A stretch of 64,000 nt of DNA from Prosapia bicincta (Eukaryota; Arthropoda; Insecta; Hemiptera; Cercopidae): contig JBAIZL010000058.1 in NCBI GenBank assembly GCA_036971475.1, positions 743,501 to 807,500 of the forward strand, read 5' to 3'. Made by a program: the position numbers and the translations under genes. The notes beneath the pieces were generated by a model. It was not told the DNA's origin and made no database searches. It saw only the letters and a list, made by a program, of their open reading frames with translations. How positions within the stretch are numbered: the stretch's first letter is position 1; each line of letters begins with the position of its first letter. Below, piece by piece: positions 35,256-48,164 of this stretch.

Positions 35256-36620
35256 CCTCTTTTTCACAAAATGAAGGTATGAACTTATACCCCCTCATAT
35301 ATCTTTAAATATATGCTGTTTTCGGTACATTATGTAAAATTGTATTTTTAGGTATTTTTTTTTTGTATTTGCTCTTTTTATTTAAAGAGCTTTTATTAAT
35401 TAATTTTGATTCATTATATCTTTAAAATGAGAATAACCATTTCTTTAATCACAGTATGTATATACACTCACACACCGGATTCATTCCACATTGCAAGTTG
35501 TGAAAGAACCTTGAATGTTTATGAATCGATATTACTTTGCGGACAGTGACACAATAAGAACCGTAAGAGATAAGGCTGTAGTAGTAAAACGAATGTTTCT
35601 ATGTACAGCAAGTCAGTGGAAATTTCCACTGCTGCCGACCAATCAGAAGTCTTGGCGCGGAGGCTTGTACCCTCCTCTCTCGTCAGTGTATATCGATCCC
35701 GGGCCATGCCGTGCTCCCAAATGTTGGCGCTGAATTTGAAATTTGTAACGGCTAATTGTAGATTAGGTTATTTATTACAGGATTAAATTGAATCATTTCT
35801 TTTACTCTTACGTAAATCAAGAATGTAGATATTGAAATGGGCCAGAGATAATAGTGTTAAAATATGTTTCATAAACATTGTTTTAATGTTAGTGTTAGAA
35901 TAGTTATAAAAAAACATTCTAAATAATATGAATAGACTGATGTATAGAATAACACTGATGGGATACAAATATATAAAACTGTTACACTTTTCGTAATATA
36001 AGGTGTAATTGCCATACTATGAAAAACAACAAAATTACAACAGTTTCCCTAACTTATTTAACATTAATTTATGATGACTGCTCGAATAAAATATAATTTT
36101 TTATGCTACGGCCTATCACAAATCATATTGAAACATGTTCTTCACAATCTTCTGGTCGTGTTTTATAATTTTCAAAGAATTAACCGAAATACTACAAATG
36201 CTATTGATTGTTTTGAAAAGATTACAAAAAATTGGTTTCAGAATTTGTAATAATAAGTTCATTTCTTGTTTGATTTCCCAATAAAAACCTTACAAATAAA
36301 TTTGTTCAATGTAATGTGTGCCTAGAACTAATTACTTCCAAATTTAATAGTAGGCCTAGGTTCAAATACAAAGACCTATGTATCCGCAAAGGTTTGGTTT
36401 ACAGTAACTTATAGCAACGAAAATAGTAAGTTACGCTGTGAAATGTAGTCGATTATACAAATCCATTACAAAACAGACAAATATTTTTGCTGTTTCTGCT
36501 AGATCAGCTTTCATAGAAACACTGAGAAATTAATTTGTTACTTTATCCTACAAACTGGGAAATGGGAAATGGCAGTAGCAACGTCTGTCAACCAAGTAAA
36601 ATGTTACTGCTGCACATTCG
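35256..36620. other. No recognised gene
   Basis: A GC-richer patch at 35620-35745 with ACCAATCAG resembles promoter sequence but has no clear downstream gene. Confidence 0.4.
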
Positions 36621-36623
36621 GCA

Positions 36624-36752
36624 TACTTAGTAGCCGACCAAGAGACTATTTATTAGCAGACTAAAAAACTACTTAGTAGCCGTCTGAGACTATTTAGTAG
36701 TAGACTTAGAAACTACTTAGTAGCCGACTAAGAGACTACTTAGTAGCCTATT
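36624..36752. repeat. 23 bp tandem repeat, about 5.7 copies
   Basis: The units follow TACTTAGTAGCCGACTAAGA plus GAC. Alternating TACTTAG and TATTTA(G/T) units suggest a 46 bp dimer. Confidence 0.85.
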
Positions 36753-36789
36753 ACGAACGTATTATACCTTAACAGTAGTAATTAGTAAT

Positions 36790-37110
36790 TTTATGATATT
36801 AAGGGCAGTGGTAAAAGTGGTGGCTTATGATCGAAGTGGTGAAAATGCTGGGGTGACGTTCTTAGTGATGGAATGGTGGCATGGCAATCGTGGTGGAGGT
36901 GAGGTTGAAGTGGTGGCTGGTGATTGTAGTGGTGGAAATGGCAGTCAGAGTGATAGCGAGGTTGTCGAAATGATGGAGGTGCTGTAGTAGTCTCTAGGGT
37001 GTAACATGATGAACGAAATGGCGAATGTGCGGTAGTAATGATTAGAGCGTAGACGCGTGGGGAAAGTGGCATCAGTGACAGTTGCAGCTATGGAAGTCAG
37101 GCGGATCGAG
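36790..37110. repeat. G-rich degenerate short-repeat region
   Basis: Strongly strand-biased sequence with many GTGGTGG, GAAATGG and GGAGGTG words, probably an old minisatellite. The open frames on both strands lack domain features. Confidence 0.45.
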
Positions 37111-37564
37111 GGCAGGTTTGGGGTTAACCCATAAAAGCTTTATAAAGATTTTTTTGTAGGCTAAAAATATTAACTTTTTTTAACACATTTTACATTAATT
37201 TCAAACACTAACAAGGAAATTTAAATACAGTAAAACTCCAATTATCCGCATTCTGACTCCAATCAGCTGATTATGCGAATCACTTTCAGATTTTCAGAAA
37301 AAAAAATCAAGACTGAAACCCACTGAGAGTTCCAAATAACGATTCTATCTGCAAGTGCTGTTAGAATGTTTCTGTTAATATTATTCGGAAGGTGAGTCCC
37401 CGTGTCATATCAGTGCCATCCCCTGTAGTTGGCTGTCTTCCGTCGCCAGATGGTCGGCCCCGCCCGGCTGTCATTATTTGTTTTTATTAGTTATTAGTCA
37501 GTCAGTGTGCGTTTGATTGGTATCGGTCCGTTGTTTTCTTTATGAGTGAGTTTCATTGTTCACC

Positions 37565-37863
37565 ATGCCTTCTAAAAAAAAAACGAGTGTCTTATCGTTA
37601 GCGGATGAACTAATCGCAGTACATTCAGACAAAGGAGTTACGGTAAACCGTTGGCTGAGATACGTGGTGTAGAACAATTAAAAATTTCAGACATTAAAAG
37701 TAACAAACTTATACTTTTAAACGTCCCGTCAGTGCTTGAGATTGAAGACGAATGTTCTTCAAGGATTAATGAAGGCACCAAAAACAAAGAATTAGAAGGT
37801 GCAGTTTTCAAGAGGTTACGTTTAATGGGAGGCCAAATTTCGGGTCCGATTCATTGTGAATAG
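37565..37863 (+). pseudogene. Tigger/jerky-type transposase N-terminus, frameshifted
   Basis: An ATG at 37565 starts MPSKKKTSVLSLADELIAVH, the helix-turn-helix start. A single-base frameshift near 37645 moves the match to the frame LAEIRGVEQLKISDIKSNK, the CENP-B N-terminal HTH with its SDIK-NK signature. It runs on to KELEGAVFKRL and QISGPIHCE, the W-F-QKR/ISGPILCEKA-type second HTH. A stop follows immediately at 37861. The DDE catalytic domain is absent. Confidence 0.75.
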
Positions 37864-38027
37864 GCATCTATTAGGAGGATAGACTTACTTATTTTTAAAT
37901 TAATTATATTATTTATTAATAAATGTATCCTCTATATACAGGTTATCATAAAAGAATGGTGCGGTTTCAATTATGGTTTGAAGAAAAACTTAATAACTTA
38001 CAGTTAATCTTGTTTATTCCTCTAATT

Positions 38028-38978
38028 CAGGGGTCCTCACTAGGAATACTTTGAGAGCCAAAAATTTTGCATACAATTTTCCTGAGGGCCGCAAGTACAA
38101 GAAGCACTAAATAACTGACAAACAATATGATTATAACATACGTTTATTACATTACCAACATAAATATACTGTTTTGCGCATAAAAAAGTTTGAAAATGTC
38201 TTTTTTTTTACTTAGTTAATTCTTTGAAGTTGATGGGCGAAATCTTTCACAGTCCTCTAATAAGGCATCTATGTTGGCAGGTTGGGAAGAAACTGAAATT
38301 CTTAAAATGTTCTCAACATTCTCACTTGTTGGCCTAGATCTGTACTTGTTTTTTACAAACTTCAGCTTACTGAATGTAGATTCACAGACATAAGTAGATG
38401 AAAAAAACACACAATATTTTCTGAGCACATTCAAGTAAGTTAGGAAATTTGTCCTTTTCAACAACCCTCCAAAACTCATAGCGAGCTTTATTCTTCATCT
38501 TTTCTTCAAAAATACTTTTGAGTTCCGTATCGTTCTGAAGATCGATTAATTCATTTTTCAAATCCCTTCATATCCAAAAACGGAAAGATGAGCTACATTA
38601 GCTGGTTTCATTGCCCATGGATTTTCTACCAAGCGAAATGGTACAGTTTCACGACATATCAAACATATGGCAGTCCCTTCTTTCTTACCTTTTGCACGTC
38701 TCCACCGTCACACGTTTAAGTTGCGATGTTGCCGATACTATTGCTTGCTAAACGTCAGTAAAGCCCGAGGCAAAGATACAGCGGGCGGGGTTTTTAACTT
38801 CAGTAGTTTGAGTAATTAATTAAGTTTAGTAAAATAACGACAGATTTTCAAAACACTCTGAATATAATATTTATTTAAGTTATAAAATATTTTGACTTCA
38901 ATCCTAACCGTCTAAGGGCCGCAAAAAATCGTCCCGAGGGCCGCATGCGGCCCGCGGGCCGCGTAGTGAGGATGCCTG
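38028..38978 (-). mobile_element. hAT transposon nested in Tigger, perfect 8 bp target duplication
   Basis: The left end CAGGGGTCCTCACTA and right end TAGTGAGGATGCCTG are inverted repeats with two mismatches. The octamer CTCTAATT flanks both sides (38020-38027 and 38979-38986). Subterminal GAGGGCCGCA and GGGCCGC blocks are typical of this hAT group. The 951 bp element keeps only the C-terminal part of its transposase. It inserted after the Tigger element had landed. Confidence 0.92.
38216..38479 (-). pseudogene. hAT transposase C-terminal dimerisation domain (GTF2IRD2-like)
   Basis: The minus-strand frame carries STYVCESTFSKLKFVKNKYR followed by LTSEN-like RPTSENVENILRI, the hAT family C-terminal dimerisation signature. 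The RNase H-like core and the zinc finger are missing because of an internal deletion. It could produce at most a dimerisation-only peptide. Family assignment rests on the CE-xFSxLK-xxKxKxRSRxT pattern. Confidence 0.85.
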
Positions 38979-39151
38979 CTCTAATTTGTCACTAATTATT
39001 AGGAATATACTGTGGTTGAATTTAGTAAGAAATACATAAAAACCTCTTAACCACAAACTTTCTTTTGTTAAGAGGTGTTTATGTATTTATTATCAAATTT
39101 GTCGCCTCAAACAGTTTTTTTAACATAATTAATCAATATCAATATGTCACC

Positions 39152-39412
39152 CAGTGGCGTAGCCAGGACGGTGTTGGGGGAGGTCACGACTCGGAGTGTC
39201 GGGAGAGGAAACCCTATAGGGGAAATTTTGGACATTTTTATCTCTAGAAATAATATTTTATTCTATTTTGGCACTTATAATTACTTCTTATCTCACAATT
39301 GTTGGGTCGTCGAGAAGTTGTTTCGCTAAAAACGTAGCGCAGTTTTATTAGGTAATATTTGGCTCCTAAAGGGTTTGGAGGTGGCACGTGCGCCCTTCTG
39401 ACTACACCCCTG
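39152..39412. mobile_element. MITE-like piece with CAGTGGCGTAGCC-type ends
   Basis: The left end CAGTGGCGTAGCCAGGA and the right end, read inward as CAGGGGTGTAGTCAGAAGG, form diverged inverted termini of a type common in arthropod non-autonomous DNA transposons. The flanking octamers match poorly, so the target duplication is not confirmed. Confidence 0.5.
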
Positions 39413-39702
39413 TGTGCGCCCATAGTCGCTCGACAAACGTCTTAACGATACTCAAGCTCTCTCCAAACATTCGTTAACATTTCCTCGGTTATGGTTGTCA
39501 TTGCTTCATTAATCCTGTTTTTTAAGTGGTTCAGGTAGCGAATGTTTTGTGAATAAACAACGCTTTTTTATGCACCCCCATTAGTAGTGTCAGGTCTGGA
39601 GTCCTTGGAGGTCACAACATAGGTCCTTGCCGGCCTATCCATCGATCTCCAAATCGTCCGTGACCAATGCACTGAAGTATGGAGGAGCGCCATCTTGTTG
39701 GA
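39405..39702 (-). pseudogene. Tc1/mariner-superfamily transposase C-terminal remnant
   Basis: On the minus strand QQDGAPPYFSALVTD (39700 downward) carries the second catalytic Asp region of DDE_3-type transposases. After frameshifts, PRTPDLT gives the third-acid region, and then YLNHLKNRINEAMTTITEEM and LTNVWRELEYR lead to DVCRATMGAHTGV, the usual C-terminal helices. A TAA interrupts between LEYR and DVCRA. Only the last third of the protein survives, in at least two frames. It adjoins the MITE-like piece. Confidence 0.75.
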
Positions 39703-40240
39703 AATTTTGGGTTGGAGGCTTTCAGAGATACCAGTATAACATCTAGAAATTTCCCTATAATCTTCCCAAGAAATACTGAAACTTCATTATTTTATGACAA
39801 CCCTGCATAGAGGATCGACCTAATTATTAAATAATTTCAATGTGAAATACTTTTTTCCTATTTGAAACGAGTCTTAATAAGCAAAACATATGGCTAACAA
39901 GTAAACCATAATTATATTGTTTTAATATAAATAAGAAGAAGATGCCTGAAACGTAAAAGGACTATTTTGATGTAAAAATTTATTCTTATTATATTGTTTA
40001 GAATTAAAATGAAACTTAAATAAAAATTTAAAGTGAATCTTTCACTATAATATAAGATGTCCACTGAACTAAGTGGAAGATCTTAGTTCAGAAGCTTAGA
40101 AAAATATATTTAAAAAATATCGTTTCCCTTCCATTTGCAACGTATATATAGTAATTAATGTTTTCGACCCCTATTTAAAATAAATTTAACTATCCGAATG
40201 GTCGGGTCCCAATTGATTCGGATAGTTGGAGTTCCGTGTA

Positions 40241-41610
40241 TTACAATTTAAAGATAACTTGTACAAAACGAGTCGGTAGTAAACTGAGAGCTGTTAAACT
40301 TGCCCCTACAATGTCGATAACATTGTTTGGCGATTGCGGCATACTTCTGAAGAGTAACTAAATGGGCTAGCCATGATTTATATCCATGAGAGAAAAACTT
40401 TAACAAAGGCTGAAGTTCTTAACTAACTTTCAAAGGAGCCTCGTTCAATCAATAATTGCAATTGTATGATTGTAGTACTTCTTCCAATCTATAAGCCTGG
40501 TTCTAAATAAAATATTCCTTGTACAGGTACTTAAATTTCATATACATTGAAAAGATTTTAAATTTGGAAATTTGACTTTATTTAGTGATCTTTAAATTAA
40601 GAACAAATTTAATTCACTCATGTTGAAATATTACTAATTGTGCGTATTGGAACGACGTAGAATGGTATTTAACTTTGAAAATAATGTCGTATGGCAAAAG
40701 TTACATCCCATTATTTGCCCATAGGGTTTTCTTGTTGAGCTACGGGAATGGAGCAGCGACTGTAATATCTGAGCACCATTCCTACTAAATCTGAAAGATG
40801 ATACTAATTGGTAATAGCCTCTAAGTGACGGGATAAATATTTTAATGAAGATTGAAAAAATGAAGAAAAATTGCTTTTTGTACAGTAATTGAGGTTAGAA
40901 TTGTTAGAAAATTAAAAAGGCAGACGAAACAATTGCATAATTGGTTTTAATTAATTGTAATTTTGGATAGTTGTGCATGCCTGGGCGTAGAATAATAAAA
41001 TCTTAAGATCTACAGGACTGTAGTAGTCAGAGTTCCTCTTGTATTGCAAAAATGATTCGTGGCTTGGTACTTTTGAAATATTCTGGTCGAACATACAAAA
41101 GGTGGAATATTGAATATTTTTCTGCTTTTATATTAGTCAAAAAATTTGGATTTTTTTAGAGAATGACCGACTAGGTGCATTCTGCTTGCATAGTAGGTTA
41201 TATAGCATTGGGGACATATAAGGTACTTCAGCTTTGGTAAAATTATTAGTCAGGGGTTGTATATGCAATCTAACTACACGTTACAGGGTAGTTATATAAA
41301 TAGCATCAAAATGGGTGTGCTGCATAACTATTTGCAGTATACTGTATCAATAAGGTATGTTGTAACAAAAGCTTAGGAAATTGTACCGCACTTCCTTGTC
41401 CGTCAATAGACATCTCTAAACAAGAGTTAATAATAGTTATTAACTAACAATAATGCTTAAACTCTTGGCAATTAATTAACTAATAATTAAATAACAACGA
41501 ATACCAGCTGGAGACCAATAACTCGCTTTTACATTGTAGATTTTAGTCACCGATGCAAGTAGAACGTTCAGTACTAAGATGACACAAACAAACCAAGATG
41601 TGGTGGACGA
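40241..41610. other. No recognised gene
   Basis: AT-rich unique sequence. No transposon ends or protein motifs were seen. Confidence 0.45.
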
Positions 41611-41936
<326 letters not shown>

Positions 41937-43110
41937 TGTGTTTTCTAATAAATTATTAAGCGCAAAATCATTCACAAACACACAAGGTCTTCTCAAACAC
42001 ACAAGCTCTCTTCAAACACTCATTCATTATACCTTCTCAGAAAATATAAAACAATTTTTTTTAATGTAAGATTATCCACTTTCAAAAACTAACAGGAAAT
42101 GTAATTAGAATTAAACAACAAAAACTTATTTTGTTAAAAATTGAATGCTTCATTGAAGTGAACGAGCCTAGAAGGTGTATTGAAATGGTAAGTGTGCACT
42201 AAAGGCTAAGTAATTTAGGTAATTGCATGCACCTTGGTATTACCTTAGATATTGGAACTCGTCTTTCTATTCCAATACGCAAATAACTGGGGAGACGTAA
42301 ACGGGATTAACCGTTGGAAACTTGGGAGATAAACAGTAAACCTTAGAGTACATAAACATTGACTCAGTTCTAATAATATTCTAAATCCCAACTTGTAAAG
42401 TACAGTTTGACGTCACAACGTATTGCGTTTATCTTCGTAATTCGTCTGAAATAAAGTGAAATTTTTAATCAAACTGAGACAAAATATATCAGACTAATTA
42501 AACGTAGACCTATACAAACGGTTCCTTGCTAAACTATGTTACTTTCTAATAACAAATAACATTACTCAATGAATAAGAGACTCATAACGGTGAGAAAAAA
42601 TAATAAAAGTAAACAAACATACCTAAGGAATCGTGGTTGTATTTTTACTCTACTAATATTCTGCCTATTCCAAACAATCTGAACTGTCCATGCATACTTA
42701 CGCTGAACAAATACTTCGAGAAAACCAGTGGTTGTATTGGCTGAGGTAGGGTGTAAAACACAGACCCAAATATCATTATTTTAAGTCACACTAAAACGTT
42801 CCTAAAATTCACTTACGATGAATCGTATGTTCTTACGAGGTTTAATGTTATATAATTCAGATATAGGTAGGTAAGATAAGAACACAATCTCCTCAAGAAT
42901 GAGGGTCTAGGAGAATCCTGGTTCAAGTGTGAAGCCTTTTTTCCAAAGCAAAAACTCGGGATGAATATAAACTAGGAAGAATAGGAAGGGGTTATGAATA
43001 CAGAAACGATTGGGCTAGGGACCTGAAACATTCTGGTAGAAGTTATAGGAGAAACCATGTCAATAGATGCGACGTACCTGAGCTGCTAGTACGTGAAGTG
43101 GCACGAGTAG
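41937..43110. other. No recognised gene
   Basis: A few short ACACAAGSTCT-type repeats at 41975-42025. Otherwise unique AT-rich sequence. Confidence 0.45.
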
Positions 43111-43868
43111 TCAGTGTCCCTTACCTGCTCTCAACCGGGGTCCTTACGAGGTGTCTCCTCTTTACATGCTCTTGTAATAAGAAGGATATGGAAGGATGAT
43201 GGAAAGAAGTAGGAATGCGAAAATTCAGTGTCCCTTACCTGCTCTCAACCAGGGTCTTTTTGAGGTGTCTCCTCTCTACATACCCTTGTAATAAGAGTGA
43301 TAAGAAAGGACGATGAAAAGAAGTAGGACTGCGAAAATTCAGTGTCCCTTACCTACTCTCAACCGGGGTCCTTACGAGGTGTCTCCTCTCTACATACCCT
43401 TTTAATAAGAGGGATTAGGAAGGACGATGGAAAGAAGTAGGACTGCGAAAATTCAGTGTCCCTTACCTGCTCTCAACCGGGGTCCTTACGAGGTGTCTCT
43501 TCTCTACATACCCTTTTAATAAGAGGGATTAGGAAGGACGATGGAAAGAAATAGGAATGCGAAAATTCAGTGTCCCTTACCTGCTCTCAACCGGGGTCTT
43601 TACGAGGTGTCTCCTCTTTACATGCTCTTGTAATAAGAAGGATAAGGAAGGACGCTCTCAACCGGGGTATTTGCGAGGTGTCTCCTCTTTACATGCTCTT
43701 GTAATAAGAAGGATATGGAAGGATGATGGAAAGAAGTAGGAATGCGAAAATTCAGTGTCCCTTACCTGCTCTCAACCGGGGTCTTTACGAGATGTCTCCT
43801 ATCTACATACCCTTGTAATAAGAGGGATTAGGAAGGACGATGGAAAGAAGTAGGACTGCGAAAATATT
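43111..43868. repeat. 114 bp tandem array, about 6.5 copies
   Basis: CAGTGTCCCTTACCTGCTCT recurs at 43112, 43226, 43340, 43454, 43568 and 43753. The unit after 43568 is followed by a partial unit beginning at CTCTCAACCGGGG (about 43655), so one copy is truncated. The last unit ends near 43865. Copies fall into two variant types (TCTTTACATGCTCTTG and TCTCTACATACCCTTT) that alternate irregularly. Confidence 0.95.
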
Positions 43869-45640
43869 TACCAGTTACCTTCCGCTTGGTTCCCATACCG
43901 GCTAATTTGAAAAACCATAAGCGGCCAACACTTGCCTTACCCTAAAACCTAGTAAATTAGAGATTTTTTACTAATTATTTTCGTGTTTGGCACCATTTTT
44001 CTTTCTTTTTTAGTCGTTTTTTCAACGAAACTACAACTCTATTTGTGAATAAATAGAATAAGCTTTCATTTAGAAGTATGCTGTAGGTATCTAATTGCTA
44101 GGCGAAACAGAGTTTACTTGGGATTATAAGGTGAAGTCGGCCAGCAACCTAAGGGCGCACCGCTATTCTGAAACCTACTGTAAATGTTTGTAGAAATAGA
44201 AATATTAATGTTTTTATTTTATTCCTTTAGAAATATACAATAAAGTGAACATTTTTTGTTCTTAGGTTGGGACTGAGATTTGAAAGCTAAAATCGATTCG
44301 TGTAAAATATTATTAATTTCTTTACTCCACTTTCCTTTCCTTTTTGTAGAAGTAAGAGACTATTACAAATGGGTGACCTCGCCCATTGTGGTGTGACTAG
44401 ATTTAGCAGGAAAAAACAAGATTCATAAGTTGCAGGAATTAATAAAACGTAATAAACTTTTAAAGAGTTCAAGTGCATCATAAAATATTTTATGGTTGTT
44501 AAGAAGAAAAAAATTAATTATTGTCATAAAGCATATGGCTGGATTAGCAGGACGGATGAGTGTCGGTGTGATGGATTACTGCATAATGGATTACACTTAT
44601 TAATCTGTAGATGGAAACTGCGTAGTTGGGCAATAATGTTGCTTTTTAAAACATATTTGCGCGCTCGATGGGTATCAAAATTTCAGAATGCTTAAACATA
44701 ATTTAAACTCTGAAAAATATAAAAAGTAAGCATTGCAAATGTTTACTTTTCGAAATAAATCTTTTGACAGCTTAAATCCATTCGCCGCATAAATTATCGA
44801 CAATAAGGGGTTAACTTGAAGGTTAGATGTAAAACACTTGAAGTAACAAAATTCAACGCGTTTGTAATACAGAAGCGAGTAGACCAGAAGTCCTTACTAC
44901 AGTTTAAACTACCTACCGAGTATGGTAGTGGATAAAATTACAACAGAAATCAACTTTGTGCTTCAGTTTGTTAAAATATTAATCTGCAATAATAATCCGT
45001 TATAGAAACTTTAGGATTTACTTCAACAGAAAAACTCAAATCCAGTAACAATAGTAAAATGAATTATTCGCTATAACACTTGTACATTTGAGTTACAAAT
45101 ACTGAGAGTTCTTCAGAGATGAATACCTTGTAAATGAAGTGCTATGGTAAATGAATGAACTTTCTTGTGGTTATTGGGTTTTATTTTTCCGATTAGTTAA
45201 TTCATATCAAACAGCTACTCAAAGGAAAATTAAACTTTAAGAAGCATAATCTGTTTGAGTTTCATGAATCAACTCAACTTTTATACAAAAGTTAAAAATT
45301 AACTAACGTTATATAAACGTATATATTGTCTTTTTTTGTCATTTTGTTATAGAAAAGCGTTTTACTAAAAGAACGAACTAGAAAGTGTTTTTAAGTAGTT
45401 TTAACCATTCTTTCTATTTAAATTAGAACTGTGTATAAACTGTTTGTAAACTGAATAATCACCAAGTAAAATAGTTTTCACATAAGAAGAGAACTCAACA
45501 GTTAGGGCTAAAGAAACTCAACATCCTGCCCCTTAAGTGAAAGTCTATACTGTATATCCTTTATAAAACCTGTTTCACTATTTGTACCGAGAAAGAGGGT
45601 TTGATAATTTTAGATTAATCAATATAGTTTTACAATATTA
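43869..45640. other. No recognised gene
   Basis: AT-rich unique sequence without recognised motifs. Confidence 0.45.
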
Positions 45641-45649
45641 AATATTGTA

Positions 45650-46640
45650 AATTACAGCTGTTGCCTCTCCGTCTCCAATTTCCAATTTCTCCTATTAATG
45701 CCTCTTCCAGGTCTCTTGTCGTCAATGCCATCACGCCAACCTCTTCGTGGTCGTCCTCTCTTTTTTTTCTGGGGGAATCCACTCTAGTACCTCTCAGGGT
45801 CACCTCTTTTCTACCATCCTCTTTACACGTCCAAGCCATGTCAATTGCCTTCACTCTATCTCATTCCTTATACTCTAATCCATTTCCATTTCGTTGAAAA
45901 TTTATTCATTTCTGACTCTTTCCAATCTCGATCTAACGCAGCTGCGTCGTAAATAGTCCTTTTTCACTGTCGTTATATTGTTATTATTAGTTCTGGTAAT
46001 AACCCATACCTGTGAACCGTAGAGTGTAACGCTCTGAACAATACTTTGATAAAAGTGTTTGTTTCTTTCTCTCGTGATTGTCTTTTGCCGGAGAAGAGAG
46101 CTTAAGACCCGTGTCGCCGCCCTGCCTTTGTTTATCCTTTCCTTGATATCATTCTATCACCTTCCTTACTCAAAACCGCCCCTAGATATTTGCAAGTTTA
46201 TACCCTCTTGAGTTCGTTGTTTTCCAAGATCCCAAATCTCGTCTTTGGCTACCACCAGATATTCACATTTTGTAATGTTCATCGTTTAGCTTGCTAGCTC
46301 ATATTCCTCCTGCAGTTTTCTAATCAAATAAATAACATCATTTTCGAATTCCACTGTCACGATCTGATCATTTCAAAGAACAGTGTAAAGAGTTTATCTT
46401 CTCCCAGCCTTATCCCCATAATTCGCCACTGTCTACTCCATTTCTCTAGAGATCGGTCCAGATAGTCCTTAAATAGGGTGAGCGCCAATCAGCAGCCTTG
46501 TAATAATCAAGACCCTTCGTTGTTTTGAATGATATTGTCAATTCATTAGCCATCTTGATTTTGGCATACTTTTCCTCCTATTTTTGTGTGGCCTTAATGA
46601 GCATTGAGTTTACGCTCAAGTTTTGCATTACCTCAAGTGT
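45650..46640 (-). pseudogene. Non-LTR retrotransposon (LINE) reverse transcriptase remnant
   Basis: Reading the minus strand from about 46540, broken frames give LALTLFKDYLDRSLEKWSRQ (after the RT palm QGCxLSPxLF position), then a damaged catalytic box (the FADD position survives as DDQIVTVEFEND) and KLQEEYEL. TMNITKCEYLVV and a CKYLGAVLS-type segment follow. Further on, LYGSQVWVITRTN matches the LYGSETW motif of LINE RT C-termini. The end near 45850-45660 reads EEVGVMALTTRDLEEALIGE before NWRRRG. Many stops and shifts. The 5' end with the endonuclease is absent. Confidence 0.7.
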
Positions 46641-47285
46641 TCACATTATACGTTTCAAAATTACTGTCTAGGATTTTAGCAATGACACGACATGATGGAA
46701 TGAATTAAATCTGCTTTTTATATCTTTCCTCAACTCTTCTTACTTTAGCATATTTCTTCCAAATACTTTTACATTTATAAAGAATTGATAAAACTTGATT
46801 TCTGCAGAGTATGTTGCGAATAAAGTATTACGTGTAAAAGTAAATGTTAGAAAAACATTTGTTGATGTTCGGGATTACATATCCTCTCGGAATTATAAGA
46901 ACTTTAGCAAATATTTTTGTTTTTAACAATTTCACTTTCGGACTGACGATGAATATTAAATAACAAATTAAGTGTTTGGGAATATGGTTATTGAATACAT
47001 CAGACATTCTGCTTTCACAAACAGGTGGCATATTATAAAACCCGGAGTAGTACAAAGGGCGAATGTAAGAGACAACACAAAGGGAAGTTATAGTTAAGAT
47101 GTCACTGCAGAGAAATATAAAACATTGAATAGTGTTTGCTCCTGTCTAGGGCTTCAGTTAGTGTATTTCATGCTTGCTAAATTTATACACTATTTTCCTG
47201 TAGTGGTAGTACTTACAAATTCGAAAATCCTCCATTATTTGATTAAAACAGTAAATTTTCTAAAATGCTTTTATTAATCATACTT
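46641..47285. other. No recognised gene
   Basis: AT-rich. Nothing recognised. Confidence 0.4.
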
Positions 47286-47288
47286 AAT

Positions 47289-47471
47289 TTATCCAATGCC
47301 AGATCGTGGCATTTCTGCTATTCTCCTCCTAGACTCCCAGTAGAGACAATGCTGGCTTCGCTTTTCCACATCTTGCAATGAAGGGGGACAAGGTTGGTCC
47401 CGTTCACAGCATACTTTCAGCTGTACGTGTCCCCTGGGTGACCGGCCGAGTTGGCTGAGAACCCAAGCCAA
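47289..47471 (-). pseudogene. Probable LINE C-terminal tail
   Basis: The minus-strand frame ends LYWESRRRIAEMPRSGIG and a stop. This closely parallels the last residues of the LINE tail at 63.0 kb (LYWSARRQMALLPRMSVG). Upstream are Cys-containing residues (KVCCERDQPCPP). The fragment is short, so the call rests mainly on that shared ending. Confidence 0.45.
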
Positions 47472-48164
47472 ACAGAGACATATTAATCATGGAATACGTT
47501 GCTTGTGGTTTATTAAGGAAATTGTCTTCCTATATTTATAAAAGAAAATGTCCTGATTAATTCCTCAAACAGCCTAAACAGTCAGAAACCTTATAACTTA
47601 ATCACATTTTCACTTTGTAATGTAAGTCCTCATTAAGAATACAATTTATAACATTTTTATTAAAAAGCAAAATTTTGTAAGTTAACTGAGTGATTTAAAA
47701 AAACCAACCAAGAACCAAAGCTGTAAATGAAGTACTGAGATGAAATTTTAGTCGAAACTTTGATTTACAAGGTGGGAAGGTCTAGACACTGAAGCGATTT
47801 TGCAAACTTTTGGTTTTAACTGTAAAAAATTGTATGTATTCGAAGAAAATACACAACCTCCCAAAGGAAATACGTAGATAAACTATGTGCTGGAAATGTC
47901 CTGACTGACCTATTGCAGAAAATCAGATCAACGCTTATTAGGGGCTACACAACATTACTCGTCACACAATGTTTCCCAGGCGTTAAAGTGAATTTATCAT
48001 ATTTTAACACACGTTTACAGCAAACCAGGGAACGTGTATTACAAGGAAATCTTGCAAACATTATTAAACGACTAATCAGATTTTACAGGCTACTTCACGG
48101 CTTACCCCAACGCTAGCAGAGGAAAAAAACACCACATTGGCGAAAAGCAAACATTATTTGAAAC
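47472..48164. other. No recognised gene
   Basis: AT-rich unique sequence. Confidence 0.4.

Larger units (their letters stand above)
37228..40238 (+). mobile_element. pogo/Tigger element with nested insertions
   Basis: The left terminus CAGTAAAACTCCAATTATCC (37228) matches the inverted right terminus (reading inward from 40238: CACGGAACTCCAACTATCC). Both are flanked by TA (37226-37227, 40239-40240). A Tigger-type N-terminal DNA-binding region is present at 37565-37863. The 3.0 kb length includes a hAT insertion (38028-38978), a short MITE-like piece (39152-39412) and a Tc1/mariner-type transposase remnant (39405-39702). Most of its own DDE domain is missing. Confidence 0.75.

Noticed and set aside
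34435..35298. His/Thr-rich and Cys/Val-rich frames
   Set aside because: They are direct translations of TG/CA dinucleotide repeats. The same applies to frames at 41476-42069.
35515..35786. Cluster of overlapping 61-72 codon frames
   Set aside because: All three frames and both strands are open over a short GC-richer patch, with no recognised protein features.
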